From positions 1 to 59,127 of the forward strand of contig CAMBSB010000013.1 of assembly GCA_945870155.1 (NCBI GenBank): 59,127 nucleotides of DNA, read 5' to 3'. Below, one piece after another: positions 28,990 through 37,161 of the stretch. Both the position numbers and the translations under genes were made by a program. The DNA comes from Paludibacter jiangxiensis. GTDB lineage: Bacteria; Bacteroidota; Bacteroidia; Bacteroidales; Paludibacteraceae. The number at the start of each line of letters is the position of its first letter. The first letter of the stretch is position 1. The notes below the pieces were generated by a model. The model saw nothing but the letters and a program-made list of their open reading frames with translations. It ran no database searches and was not told the origin of the DNA.

Positions 28990-30801
28990 ATGAAAATCAA
29001 AACCATTCCATTCATTTTAATTCTTTTTTTAATAAACCTGCAGTTGTTTGCTCAAACTCCTGCTTTCCCTACAGCCGAAGGTTATGGTAAATATGCCAAA
29101 GGTGGACGTGGTGGCAAAGTTGTTTTTGTGGAAAATCTTGACGACTATATTGCTTATAATAATCTCGAAACGCCTATTCCTGGAAGTTTTAGATGGGCAC
29201 TTACTCAGTATCCGGGTGAACCTTTAACCGTTATTTTCAGAGTCTCCGGGACAATTAAGCTAAAACCCTACTTGCAATTATCTGGTACTACAGTTAAAAG
29301 CATGAATGACATACGCTGCCAAAGAGCAAATTTGACAATTGCAGGACAATCAGCACCGGGTGAAGGTATTCAAATCAGAAATGCCAAGGTTAATTTAGGT
29401 GGTTGTACCGATTTAATAGTTCGCAATGTTAGATTCCGAATTGGAGATACTGCCGATCCCACGCCAATTTATGGCTATAAAGTTGGTGGAGTGGCCAGAG
29501 ATACACTTGCACCTGCGGGATCGTTTTTACCCGGTGGCTCTATTGGTTGCGAAAATGCGCTTCTTGCCATTTTCGATCATTGTGTATTCGGATGGTCAGG
29601 CGAAGAAAATATTACCATGTACGACAATAAATTTACCACCGTTCAATGGTCGGTGATGCACGAAGGCCTTTACGATGACGGACATGGAAAAGGGAACAGA
29701 AGTTATGGCGGACAATGTGGTGGTGCAAGTGCAACCTGGCATCACAATCTTTTTGCACATAACTATTCCCGTTCACCACGATTGAATGGTGCTCGTACCG
29801 ACAATGAAGTAAAAGTTTTTATTGAATTTATCAACAATGTAAACTACAATTGGGGTCGTACAGGTGCGCCTTATGGTGGTGAATGTTATGTAGGTTCTGT
29901 TCGTTCGCATACTGCCAATTTTGTCGGAAACTACTACAAACCAGGCCCGGGAACAGATGCAAGCAAGATGTTTTTCAATCTTACAATTGTTGCAGGAGCT
30001 AACAATCCACAATGGTATGTTGCTGGTAATACCATGGAAGGTTCACCTGCCTTAACAGCAAATAATTGGGATGGATTCGCAAATAAACCTTCCGATATAA
30101 CTACAATTAAGTCGGATAATTTGTTGTTACCGCCTTTGGCAAATCTTTATTTAGGTACATGGATAGCTTATGATCCTTATAAAATCAATATTGAAACAGC
30201 TGAAAATGCATACCAATCGGTTGTAAACAAGGTTGGAACAGTAAATCGCGATTCAGTAGAGCGACGCATTATTCGTGAACTGAAAACAGGAACTGCAATT
30301 TTTAAAGCCTCGCAAGGTAAATGGGGAATCATTGATAAATCGTACAACGCCGAAGGTTATTTGTCTTATCCAACTGCTGTTGCTCCTACCGACAACGACC
30401 GCGATGGTATGGCCGACGATTGGGAAACATCCAAAGGCCTTAATCCCGCCGATGCATCGGACAGAAACTGGCTAACAGGAGATGGATATACTGCATTGGA
30501 GGTTTATCTCAATAGTTTGATGGGAGAAATTATCAATCCGGTCTTTTTTTCAGGTACAAGCAAAATCGACAATTCAAAAATACAATTGTCTACATCTTTA
30601 GTTACCGATTTTATAAATATTAACACAAACGAACCTATTGACAATATTTCAATCTTCAATATGGTAGGGATAAAAGTAAAAAACATCCATCCTTCAGATG
30701 GAAAAACTATTGATGTAAGCAATTTGACCAGTGGAAATTATATTGTTTCAGTTCAAACTAAAAATGATTTAAATAAAAAACTTCGATTTACGAAAATATA
30801 A
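28990..30801 (+). CDS. Secreted pectate lyase (PL1-like) with T9SS sorting domain
   Basis: A 603-residue secreted beta-helix lyase that cleaves polygalacturonate by beta-elimination. A signal peptide ends near LQLFAQ. The catalytic region (about 25-420) begins AFPTAEGYGKYAKGGRGGKV and contains LTIAGQSAPGEGIQIRN, LIVRNVRFRIGD, a HHNLFAHNYSRSPRLNGAR segment and INNVNYNWG, all typical of PL1-type enzymes of Bacteroidota. A calcium-binding stretch (DNDRDGMADDWE, about residue 465-475) follows, and a T9SS C-terminal domain ends LRFTKI. It lies 64 nt after the pectinesterase gene. It is paralogous to the lyase at 32157. Confidence 0.9.
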   Translation: MKIKTIPFILILFLINLQLFAQTPAFPTAEGYGKYAKGGRGGKVVFVENLDDYIAYNNLETPIPGSFRWALTQYPGEPLTVIFRVSGTIKLKPYLQLSGTTVKSMNDIRCQRANLTIAGQSAPGEGIQIRNAKVNLGGCTDLIVRNVRFRIGDTADPTPIYGYKVGGVARDTLAPAGSFLPGGSIGCENALLAIFDHCVFGWSGEENITMYDNKFTTVQWSVMHEGLYDDGHGKGNRSYGGQCGGASATWHHNLFAHNYSRSPRLNGARTDNEVKVFIEFINNVNYNWGRTGAPYGGECYVGSVRSHTANFVGNYYKPGPGTDASKMFFNLTIVAGANNPQWYVAGNTMEGSPALTANNWDGFANKPSDITTIKSDNLLLPPLANLYLGTWIAYDPYKINIETAENAYQSVVNKVGTVNRDSVERRIIRELKTGTAIFKASQGKWGIIDKSYNAEGYLSYPTAVAPTDNDRDGMADDWETSKGLNPADASDRNWLTGDGYTALEVYLNSLMGEIINPVFFSGTSKIDNSKIQLSTSLVTDFININTNEPIDNISIFNMVGIKVKNIHPSDGKTIDVSNLTSGNYIVSVQTKNDLNKKLRFTKI

Positions 30802-30866
30802 GTAGTACAAAAATTTGAAGTGCAACGTCATACTACTATAATGTATAAATTTAAAAAATTAGAAAT

Positions 30867-32000
30867 ATGAAGAAAATTACATTTTTACTCTCAATGTTCA
30901 TTGTAACATTGTTTATTAACCTTGCTACAGCACAAGAATCATGTGTAAGCGATGCAAATTTTAAATATTATACTCCCAATACAGGTTGGTCAAATTCGGA
31001 GTGGTATAAAATAATAGATATCGATGCCGAAACTTTGACGCCATCAATTATGGAGGCACATAACAAACTTGATGGTACAGCTACTTCTGATAATTTTAGT
31101 TCTGGTGAATTTTCAACTCCTATTTATGGATGGAATGAAACTACCCAATCAATTGTATTAACTAACTTGAAATGGCCGGTTAAATTTTATATGACATGCT
31201 TATCAACAAGTTTTTATAACAGTGCAAGAACAAAAGTGCTGAACGGTACTAATCCTTCGGGAACAGGTACTACCGCTTTGTGTACAAACAACAATAACTC
31301 TGTATTAACTAGTCCTATTTGGGAAAAAAAGGGTTTTATTGAGTTAAGTCGCAGATCACCCGATGCTGCAACCCCAACTGTAAGTCGCCATGGTTATATT
31401 CAAATAAATGATTTGCCTCAGGTTGAAAGAATTCAATATTCATTTTCATCTACAGCATGGAAACGTGGATTTAAGTTAGATATTAAGCACGGAGCCGGAG
31501 AATGGCAACCTTTACGCTGGGAAGCAAATAACGTTAACAATATCGCTACTTTTGCAGAGCAAGGGTACAATTTTGAAGAAATTATTGGTAAACAGGAAGA
31601 TCCTACATCTAAAATTTCACTTCGTTGGAGAATTTGGGATGGTGATAGCATACATGTCAATCCTGTAAGTTCTACAAGTGCAACTTTCACAACAGTAAAT
31701 ACCCCACTTGCTGCTCAGCAGGTAGTTCGTATTCATCAAATCAAGGTTTATAGTGGCGTAGTACCTACCGAAGCTCCTAGTGCTGTGAAAAATGTAATTG
31801 CCGATGCCATCAAAATTAATTTATCTAACAATGAATTAGTTTTATCTGAAATAGCTAAAGTTGAAATTTTTAGTTACGATGGAAAAAGACTTTTCAATGC
31901 TACAAGCGATAGAATTGATGTTTCCAACTTAAGCAAGGGTTTATATATAGTTAAAGCTACAGGAACAAGTGGCAAATCTCAGAAGAAAATTGTTTTGTAG
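30867..32000 (+). CDS. T9SS-exported protein of unknown function in the pectin locus
   Basis: A 377-residue protein with a signal peptide (to about TATAQ, residue 23) and a C-terminal T9SS sorting domain (IDVSNLSKGLYIVKATG, ending KKIVL). The roughly 280-residue middle part (DANFKYYTPNTGWSNSEWYK to VRIHQIKVYSG) matches no family I recognise. It is rich in tryptophan and aromatic residues, with beta-strand-like spacing that could suit carbohydrate binding. It sits between two pectate lyase genes, 65 nt after the first, and is followed by a strong terminator. It may be a pectin-binding or accessory surface protein, or a lyase of an undescribed type. Its function is unknown. Confidence 0.8.
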   Translation: MKKITFLLSMFIVTLFINLATAQESCVSDANFKYYTPNTGWSNSEWYKIIDIDAETLTPSIMEAHNKLDGTATSDNFSSGEFSTPIYGWNETTQSIVLTNLKWPVKFYMTCLSTSFYNSARTKVLNGTNPSGTGTTALCTNNNNSVLTSPIWEKKGFIELSRRSPDAATPTVSRHGYIQINDLPQVERIQYSFSSTAWKRGFKLDIKHGAGEWQPLRWEANNVNNIATFAEQGYNFEEIIGKQEDPTSKISLRWRIWDGDSIHVNPVSSTSATFTTVNTPLAAQQVVRIHQIKVYSGVVPTEAPSAVKNVIADAIKINLSNNELVLSEIAKVEIFSYDGKRLFNATSDRIDVSNLSKGLYIVKATGTSGKSQKKIVL

Positions 32001-32017
32001 ATTTTAGATTTTATCAT

Positions 32018-32056
32018 AAAAACGGAGATTTCGAAAGCATCGAAATCTCCGTTTTT
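32018..32056 (+). terminator. Strong hairpin terminator
   Basis: A perfect 17-bp stem (AAAAACGGAGATTTCGA with TCGAAATCTCCGTTTTT) with loop AAGCA lies 18 nt after the stop of the preceding gene. The 3' arm ends in a T-run, and the A-rich 5' arm would let it work in both directions. Confidence 0.93.
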
Positions 32057-32156
32057 GCATATAGCTAAATGCATTTTTTTTGAGTACATTAGCAGAAAAT
32101 TTCCGTCATATATTCGATTGAAATAAAACATTAAATTCTAATTTCAAACTATAATA

Positions 32157-33845
32157 ATGAAAAACAAAACTTTATTTCAAATAGCTATTATACTGCTATT
32201 TGTACCATTTACTTTGCATGCTCAATATCCCGATGTGCCTGCCGACGTGAAGGCTGTTGCTGACTTTATGCTTTTTAAAGAAAACATGATAGTTGATAGT
32301 GTAATGAAAGCCAATAACAACATTATGAAAGCCAATGCCAGCAATGGTAAACCATATATCCCTTGGGCAGCCCGTCCTACCGATTTGCCACAAGCAAAAA
32401 TTCCGGCATTTCCGGGTGCTGAGGGCGGCGGACAGTTTTCGTTTGGAGGTCGTGGTGGTAAGGTAATTACAGTTAGCAGTTTGGCCGACAATGGTCCAGG
32501 TACTTTGCGCGAGGCATGTCAAAATACAGTTGGGCCACGAATTGTGGTTTTCAATGTAGCCGGAATTATCCGACTTAAATCACCCATCATCGTAAAATCA
32601 CCCTATCTTACATTAGCAGGTCAAACTGCTCCCGGCGATGGTGTAGTTGTGGCAGGTGAATCGTTTTGGGTAAATACACACGATGTGGTTGTGCGTCACA
32701 TGCGTTTCCGCCGAGGCGAAACTAAAGTGGAACGCAGAGACGATACTTTTGGTGGAAATCCTGTTGGGAATATTATGATTGACCATTGTACTTGTATGTG
32801 GGGATTGGACGAAAATATTTCGTTTTACCGTCACATGTTCGATCCCAAAGATGGTAGCAAAGAACTTAAACTGCCAACAGTAAATGTAACCATTCAAAAT
32901 ACCATTTCGGCTCAGGCATTGGATACTTACAACCATGCTTTTGGTAGCACTTTGGGTGGCGAAAACTGTACATTTATGCGCAACCTTTGGGCAAACAATG
33001 CAGGACGCAATCCTTCGATAGGTTGGAATGGCGTGTTTAATTTTACTAACAATGTGATTTATAACTGGGTACATCGCTCGGTGGATGGTGGCGATTATAC
33101 AGCACTTTATAACATTTTCAACAATTATTATAAACCGGGTCCGCTTACTCCCAAAGATTCACCTATTGGTTATCGCATGGTAAAACCGGAATCGGGTCGC
33201 AGTAAATTGGGTTATTTGGTTTTCGGACGTGTTTATTGCAATGGGAATATTATGGAAGGCAACGATAAAGTAACTAAGAACAACTGGGATGGTGGTGTGC
33301 AGGTGGAAGACCTTCCAAATACTGCTCAATACACCGATTCTATGCGTTGGAACGAAGCTTTCCCTATGCCACAATTCCCAATTATGAGTGCCAGAAACGC
33401 ATATAATTTTGTGTTGGATAATGTGGGTGCTAATATCCCTAAACGCGATATTATCGATCAAAGAATTATTGAACAAGTAAGAACAGGTAAAGTGTTTTAT
33501 GATACAGCTACCGATTCAATCGACTTTTACCATTTCAAACATCGCCGTTTACCTAAAGACTCGTACAAACAGGGAATTATTACAGATATTCGTCAGGTTG
33601 GCGGCTATCCCGAATATAATGGAACACCCTATATCGACACCGACAAAGATGGAATGCCCGATGTGTGGGAAACAAAAAATGGATTAAACCCCAATGATGC
33701 CGGCGATGCTATAAAAGATTGTACAGGAGATGGTTATACCAATATAGAAAAATATATCAATGCCATTGGCACCAAGAAAAAAGTAGATTGGACAAATCCA
33801 AAAAACAATCACGACACTTTGGCTAAAAAGGGGAAACTTATGTAA
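32157..33845 (+). CDS. Secreted pectate lyase (PL1-like), no T9SS domain
   Basis: A 562-residue beta-helix lyase. The signal peptide ends near FTLHAQ, and a helical stretch (about 22-75) precedes the catalytic region AFPGAEGGGQFSFGGRGGKV. Landmarks are GTLREACQ, YLTLAGQTAPGDGVVV, VVVRHMRFRRGET, IMIDHCTCMWGLDENIS, the FMRNLWANNAGRNPSIGWNG segment and FTNNVIYNW. A calcium-binding stretch (DTDKDGMPDVWE) lies near the C-terminus. Unlike its paralogue at 28990 it ends without a T9SS domain (NNHDTLAKKGKLM), so it is probably periplasmic. This suggests a division of labour: surface cleavage first, then cleavage of imported oligomers. It has its own transcript start after the terminator at 32018-32056. 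Confidence 0.9.
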   Translation: MKNKTLFQIAIILLFVPFTLHAQYPDVPADVKAVADFMLFKENMIVDSVMKANNNIMKANASNGKPYIPWAARPTDLPQAKIPAFPGAEGGGQFSFGGRGGKVITVSSLADNGPGTLREACQNTVGPRIVVFNVAGIIRLKSPIIVKSPYLTLAGQTAPGDGVVVAGESFWVNTHDVVVRHMRFRRGETKVERRDDTFGGNPVGNIMIDHCTCMWGLDENISFYRHMFDPKDGSKELKLPTVNVTIQNTISAQALDTYNHAFGSTLGGENCTFMRNLWANNAGRNPSIGWNGVFNFTNNVIYNWVHRSVDGGDYTALYNIFNNYYKPGPLTPKDSPIGYRMVKPESGRSKLGYLVFGRVYCNGNIMEGNDKVTKNNWDGGVQVEDLPNTAQYTDSMRWNEAFPMPQFPIMSARNAYNFVLDNVGANIPKRDIIDQRIIEQVRTGKVFYDTATDSIDFYHFKHRRLPKDSYKQGIITDIRQVGGYPEYNGTPYIDTDKDGMPDVWETKNGLNPNDAGDAIKDCTGDGYTNIEKYINAIGTKKKVDWTNPKNNHDTLAKKGKLM

Positions 33846-34074
33846 TTGACAATTTTATTATTTACAATTTACAATTGCTTATCTAAACGACATTGATTTA
33901 CAATTGAAGAAGCTAATGCGTAAAATAATGACAAAATTTGCGGTTAATTACGCCTTTCTTCCACAGGCAGGTTCAAAAATAAAAGTACGCTGTTTTGAAA
34001 TATATTTACTTAATGGAAAAACCCGATTTGGTAAATAATTTTAGTTTTGAATTATAAACTATTCCCATATTCAA

Positions 34075-34875
34075 ATGATATTTAAAATAATATTTAAAAA
34101 CAAAACTAACTCAAAAGCCCCCTTTAGGGGGTTGGGGGTCAACAAAGCTAACTTTTTGCCATTTAAGATGTTTGGAGTCAACAATACTAACTCAAAAGCC
34201 CCCTTTAGGGGGTTGGGGGTTGTCATTTTTCTATTTCTAATGCTTTCAATGTCAGTTTCGGCAGTTGAACTTGACTCCAAAAATCGTGATACTAAATATG
34301 TGCAGAGTATTGTTGAGCGCTCACAAAAAAATGTAGAAAAGTTAGCATTGAAAGATACAATTTTATATCGCAATGTATTGAATATCATAGCCAATAAATA
34401 TTTTACATTAAACGATATTTATACAAAGCGCGATACTGCAATAAGTCAGATAAAACGTTCGACACTTGCCGGTGAAGCCAAAAATTCAGCTATGCAGGCA
34501 GCTCAAAACGAAAAAGAAGCCGCCTTGTATCGCTCACATTTTGCTTTTGCATCCGATTTATCGCTATATATTAACGAATCACAAATTGAAGCAGTTAAAG
34601 ATGCGATGACTTATGGTGTAGTAAAAGTGACTTACGATGCTACGCTCGATATGATTCCGACACTTCAGGAAAAGGAAAAATCGCAGATTATGGCATGGTT
34701 AAAAGAAGCCCGCGAATTTGCCGTGGATGCCGAAAACTCAAACAAAAAACACGAAGCTTTTGGCAAATACAAAGGCCGAATTAACAATTATCTTTCCAAA
34801 CGCGGATATAATTTAGTTAAAGAACGCGAAGCCTGGTATAAACGTATAGAAGCTAAAAAGCAAAATATAAAATAA
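34075..34875 (+). CDS. DUF3826-like exported protein with repeat-encoded N-terminal extension
   Basis: A protein of up to 266 residues. The recognisable part begins at a signal-peptide core, VIFLFLMLSMSVSA (about residues 50-63). The mature region resembles the DUF3826 family of Bacteroidota: DAMTYGVVKVTYDATLDMIP, KSQIMAWLKEAREFAVDAE and GKYKGRINNYLSKRGYNL. Its function is unknown, but I recall the family near plant polysaccharide loci. The first 49 residues consist of two copies of NSKAPFRGLGV and a spacer, encoded by two 35-nt repeat units 81 nt apart (27 codons). They push the hydrophobic core far from the usual start, so export may be impaired or a later start may be used. It closes the pectin locus. 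A terminator follows at 34903. Confidence 0.75.
   Translation: MIFKIIFKNKTNSKAPFRGLGVNKANFLPFKMFGVNNTNSKAPFRGLGVVIFLFLMLSMSVSAVELDSKNRDTKYVQSIVERSQKNVEKLALKDTILYRNVLNIIANKYFTLNDIYTKRDTAISQIKRSTLAGEAKNSAMQAAQNEKEAALYRSHFAFASDLSLYINESQIEAVKDAMTYGVVKVTYDATLDMIPTLQEKEKSQIMAWLKEAREFAVDAENSNKKHEAFGKYKGRINNYLSKRGYNLVKEREAWYKRIEAKKQNIK
34105..34220. repeat. Two in-frame dispersed repeats, 81 nt apart
   Basis: Identical 35-nt units at 34105-34139 and 34186-34220 each contain CCCCCTTTAGGGGG and TTGGGGGT and encode NSKAPFRGLGV. The 81-nt spacing keeps both in the same reading frame. Confidence 0.9.
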
Positions 34876-34902
34876 GATTTTGATTTTTAATGATTAGTTG
34901 AG

Positions 34903-34945
34903 AAACATCCGTTGATAGCATAAAACTATTGCCGGATGTTTTTTT
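34903..34945 (+). terminator. Terminator after the DUF3826-like gene
   Basis: The stem AAACATCCG pairs with CGGATGTTT around a 21-nt loop, followed by a T-run. Confidence 0.75.
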
Positions 34946-35067
34946 GTAAAATTATATTCAAACCTGATTGTAGTTCAAGTATTTATTTTAACTTTGCGGG
35001 AATTTTAGAAAATCATTATTGGATATTACATTATTTTTATAAATCATATTTTCAATTCATTCTATTT

Positions 35068-35388
35068 ATGAAAAAATCAAGTATAATATTGACATTAATC
35101 ATTGTTTCAACGGCTTTTATAGCTTGTAACAACGAAGACAAAGTGGAAGCTATTTCGAAAGATGCTGCAGTTGAAACCAGTATCCAGATTAATCATCTCA
35201 ATGACAGCCTTGACATTATGATTACCCGAAGCCAAATTTGGAATAAAGGCGCTCTGGTAAAATCCATAATTCACACCGACACGCTTCCTTCACTCGGAAT
35301 AAGTTTTCAGGATGGTGAAAATAGTGAAGGTGAAACCCAACGTTTGGCAGTCCCAAAAGACTATGAATTATACTTAACGGTGAAATAA
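35068..35388 (+). CDS. Small lipoprotein of unknown function
   Basis: A 106-residue lipoprotein. The ATG at 35068 is chosen because it gives a clean signal peptide, MKKSSIILTLIIVSTAFIAC, with a lipobox cysteine at residue 20. A longer frame from 34936 would bury that signal. The mature part is acidic and shows no family I recognise. The gene ends 1 nt before the next small lipoprotein gene, so the two are surely co-transcribed, and the YgiC-like gene follows. A cell-envelope role beside these partners is inferred from position only. Confidence 0.75.
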   Translation: MKKSSIILTLIIVSTAFIACNNEDKVEAISKDAAVETSIQINHLNDSLDIMITRSQIWNKGALVKSIIHTDTLPSLGISFQDGENSEGETQRLAVPKDYELYLTVK

Positions 35389-35389
35389 G

Positions 35390-35710
35390 ATGATGAAAAA
35401 ATCAAAAATCGTAAAGCTGGCTCTTGTTTCGGTTACGTTAGCCGCATGTAATCATGCGAATAACAACAACGATAGAAAAGTATATATGAGATCGGACACC
35501 ACAGCCAATTATTCCCGTACCGAAGGTCATTCTCATTTTGGTGGGTTTTATGTTTTCAGACCCTATGGCATTTTTAGTGGTGGAAGCTATCAACGCGCCG
35601 GATATTACTCGGGCGGCATACACGAAAGCTCGAATATAGGACACAATGCTTATAAAGGAAACACGGTTCGTGGCGGATTCGGGAAAAGCTCATTTCATGT
35701 TTCATCATAA
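35390..35710 (+). CDS. Small Gly/Ser/His-rich lipoprotein linked to a YgiC-like gene
   Basis: A 106-residue protein with the signal sequence MMKKSKIVKLALVSVTLAAC and a lipobox cysteine at residue 20. The mature part is low in hydrophobic residues and rich in Gly, Ser, Tyr and His (HSHFGGFYVFRPYGIFSGG, VRGGFGKSSFHVSS). In many bacteria YgiC-like ATP-grasp genes follow a small glycine-rich YgiB-type protein. This gene takes that position, 16 nt ahead of the ATP-grasp gene. Direct homology to YgiB is uncertain. Confidence 0.7.
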   Translation: MMKKSKIVKLALVSVTLAACNHANNNNDRKVYMRSDTTANYSRTEGHSHFGGFYVFRPYGIFSGGSYQRAGYYSGGIHESSNIGHNAYKGNTVRGGFGKSSFHVSS

Positions 35711-35726
35711 TTAAACCGATACCCCT

Positions 35727-36866
35727 TTGAAAAGAATTATAACTACACCACGCGCCAATTGGCAACAAAAGGTGGAAGAACTGGGTTTTGGCTTCCATAC
35801 ACTCGACTCTACCTATTGGGACGAATCGGTCTTCTATGAGTTTTCGATGCAGGAAATTGATGTGTTGGAAAAAGCCAGCAACGAGCTTTGGGAAATATGT
35901 CTCGAAGCCGTGCAACACATCATTGATAAGAAATTATACGCGCAATTTCACATCCCCGACTGGTTTATTCCACATATCGAAAAAACATGGAACGAGGATG
36001 CTCCGGCTATTTATGGCCGTTTCGATTTTTCGATGCGAAAAGGAGTTCCAAAATTATTGGAGTTTAATGCCGACACACCCACTTCGCTTTTCGAGGCTTC
36101 AGTTGTTCAATGGTATTGGTTGCAGGATACCCAACCAAACAAAGACCAGTTTAATTCTATACACGAAAAACTGATTAATTACTGGAAATACCTGAAAAAT
36201 TATTTATACGATCATTATATCCATTTTTCGGCCGTACAAGATAACCTCGAAGACTTTACAACCACCGAGTATATGCGCGACTGTGCCATACAAGCAGGCT
36301 TGGACACCAAGTTTATAAACCTGATGGATATAGGATGGAACGAAGAATTTCAGGAATTTCGCGATAAGGAAGAGGTGGCAATAAAAAGCATATTTAAACT
36401 TTATCCTTACGAATGGCTTGTGAATGAGGATTTTGGTCAACATATAATTCAGGACTTAAACCGAACTTTTTGGATAGAACCTAGCTGGAAAATGTTGCTT
36501 TCGAACAAGGCCATTTTACCCATACTTTGGAAACTGAATCATGGACACAAAAACCTCTTGCCTGCTTACTATGAATCAGACAAGAATGCACTTGGTTTTT
36601 CGTACGCCCGCAAACCAATTCTATCGCGTGAGGGAGCTAATATTCAGCTTTTCGAAAATGGACGTATCATTTCACAAACCGAGGGCGATTATGGTGAAGA
36701 AGGATTTATTTACCAGGAATTGTGCCCCTTACCCGATTTTAATGGCAATTATCCGCTGATAGGAAGTTGGATAATTGGGCAGGAAGCCGCAGGTATTGGC
36801 ATCAGAGAAACCAATAGCCTGATTACCGATAATCAAAGTCGCTTTGTACCACATTTAATTCAATAG
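35727..36866 (+). CDS. Glutathionylspermidine synthase-family ATP-grasp protein (YgiC-like)
   Basis: A 379-residue cytoplasmic protein. The start is TTG at 35727, which gives MKRIITTPRANWQQKVEELG as in relatives; no better ATG exists upstream. Family landmarks are AIYGRFDFSMRKGVPKLLEF followed by NADTPTSLFEAS, then NHGHKNLLPAYYES, a SREGANI glycine-rich loop, GEEGFIYQELCPLPDF and GSWIIGQEAAGIGIRE. The family shares the synthetase half of glutathionylspermidine synthase and should use ATP to join a carboxylate to an amine, but the substrates of YgiC/YjfC-like members are not known. The three-gene set with two lipoproteins hints at envelope modification. Confidence 0.87.
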   Translation: MKRIITTPRANWQQKVEELGFGFHTLDSTYWDESVFYEFSMQEIDVLEKASNELWEICLEAVQHIIDKKLYAQFHIPDWFIPHIEKTWNEDAPAIYGRFDFSMRKGVPKLLEFNADTPTSLFEASVVQWYWLQDTQPNKDQFNSIHEKLINYWKYLKNYLYDHYIHFSAVQDNLEDFTTTEYMRDCAIQAGLDTKFINLMDIGWNEEFQEFRDKEEVAIKSIFKLYPYEWLVNEDFGQHIIQDLNRTFWIEPSWKMLLSNKAILPILWKLNHGHKNLLPAYYESDKNALGFSYARKPILSREGANIQLFENGRIISQTEGDYGEEGFIYQELCPLPDFNGNYPLIGSWIIGQEAAGIGIRETNSLITDNQSRFVPHLIQ

Positions 36867-36885
36867 AGATTAAATAGATTAACTT

Positions 36886-37009
36886 CATCATCCCACTCTT
36901 ATTCCCCCCATTTGGGCTTGCCTGCCGAAGACAGGGGGTTAGGGGGCTTTTATTCACCTCATTATCCCTCTCTTACTCCCCCCATTTGGGGGGCTGGGGG
37001 GGTCGGGGG
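36886..37009. repeat. Two dispersed G-rich repeats ahead of the M6 protease gene
   Basis: One unit (about 36886-36948) has CTCTTATTCCCCCCATTTGG, a GCCTGCCGAAGACAGGGGG segment and a TTAGGGGG tail. A second (about 36957-37009) ends in G6-CT-G7-TC-G5, a possible G-quadruplex. They fill most of the 295-nt gap between genes. Confidence 0.85.
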
Positions 37010-37060
37010 TCTGGAATTCAAGTTCAGTTCTCTCTTTAAGTATTAATAAAAAAAATTATA

Positions 37061-37068
37061 TATCTTTG
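37061..37068 (+). promoter_or_regulatory. Promoter -7 box of the M6 protease gene
   Basis: TATCTTTG fits TAnnTTTG, 94 nt upstream of the ATG at 37162, in otherwise AT-rich DNA. Confidence 0.55.
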
Positions 37069-37161
37069 CATTATCAATTTAAAATGTTCCTTTTGAGCCA
37101 AAACTACTTATAATCAAAAGGATTATTTCCAATTTTTCTATTAACCTAATAGCAAAGAAAA

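Noticed and set aside
36886-37009. Possible CRISPR-like array from repeated C/G-run units
   Set aside because: Units are unevenly spaced, lack spacers of constant length, and occur singly across the window with no cas genes.
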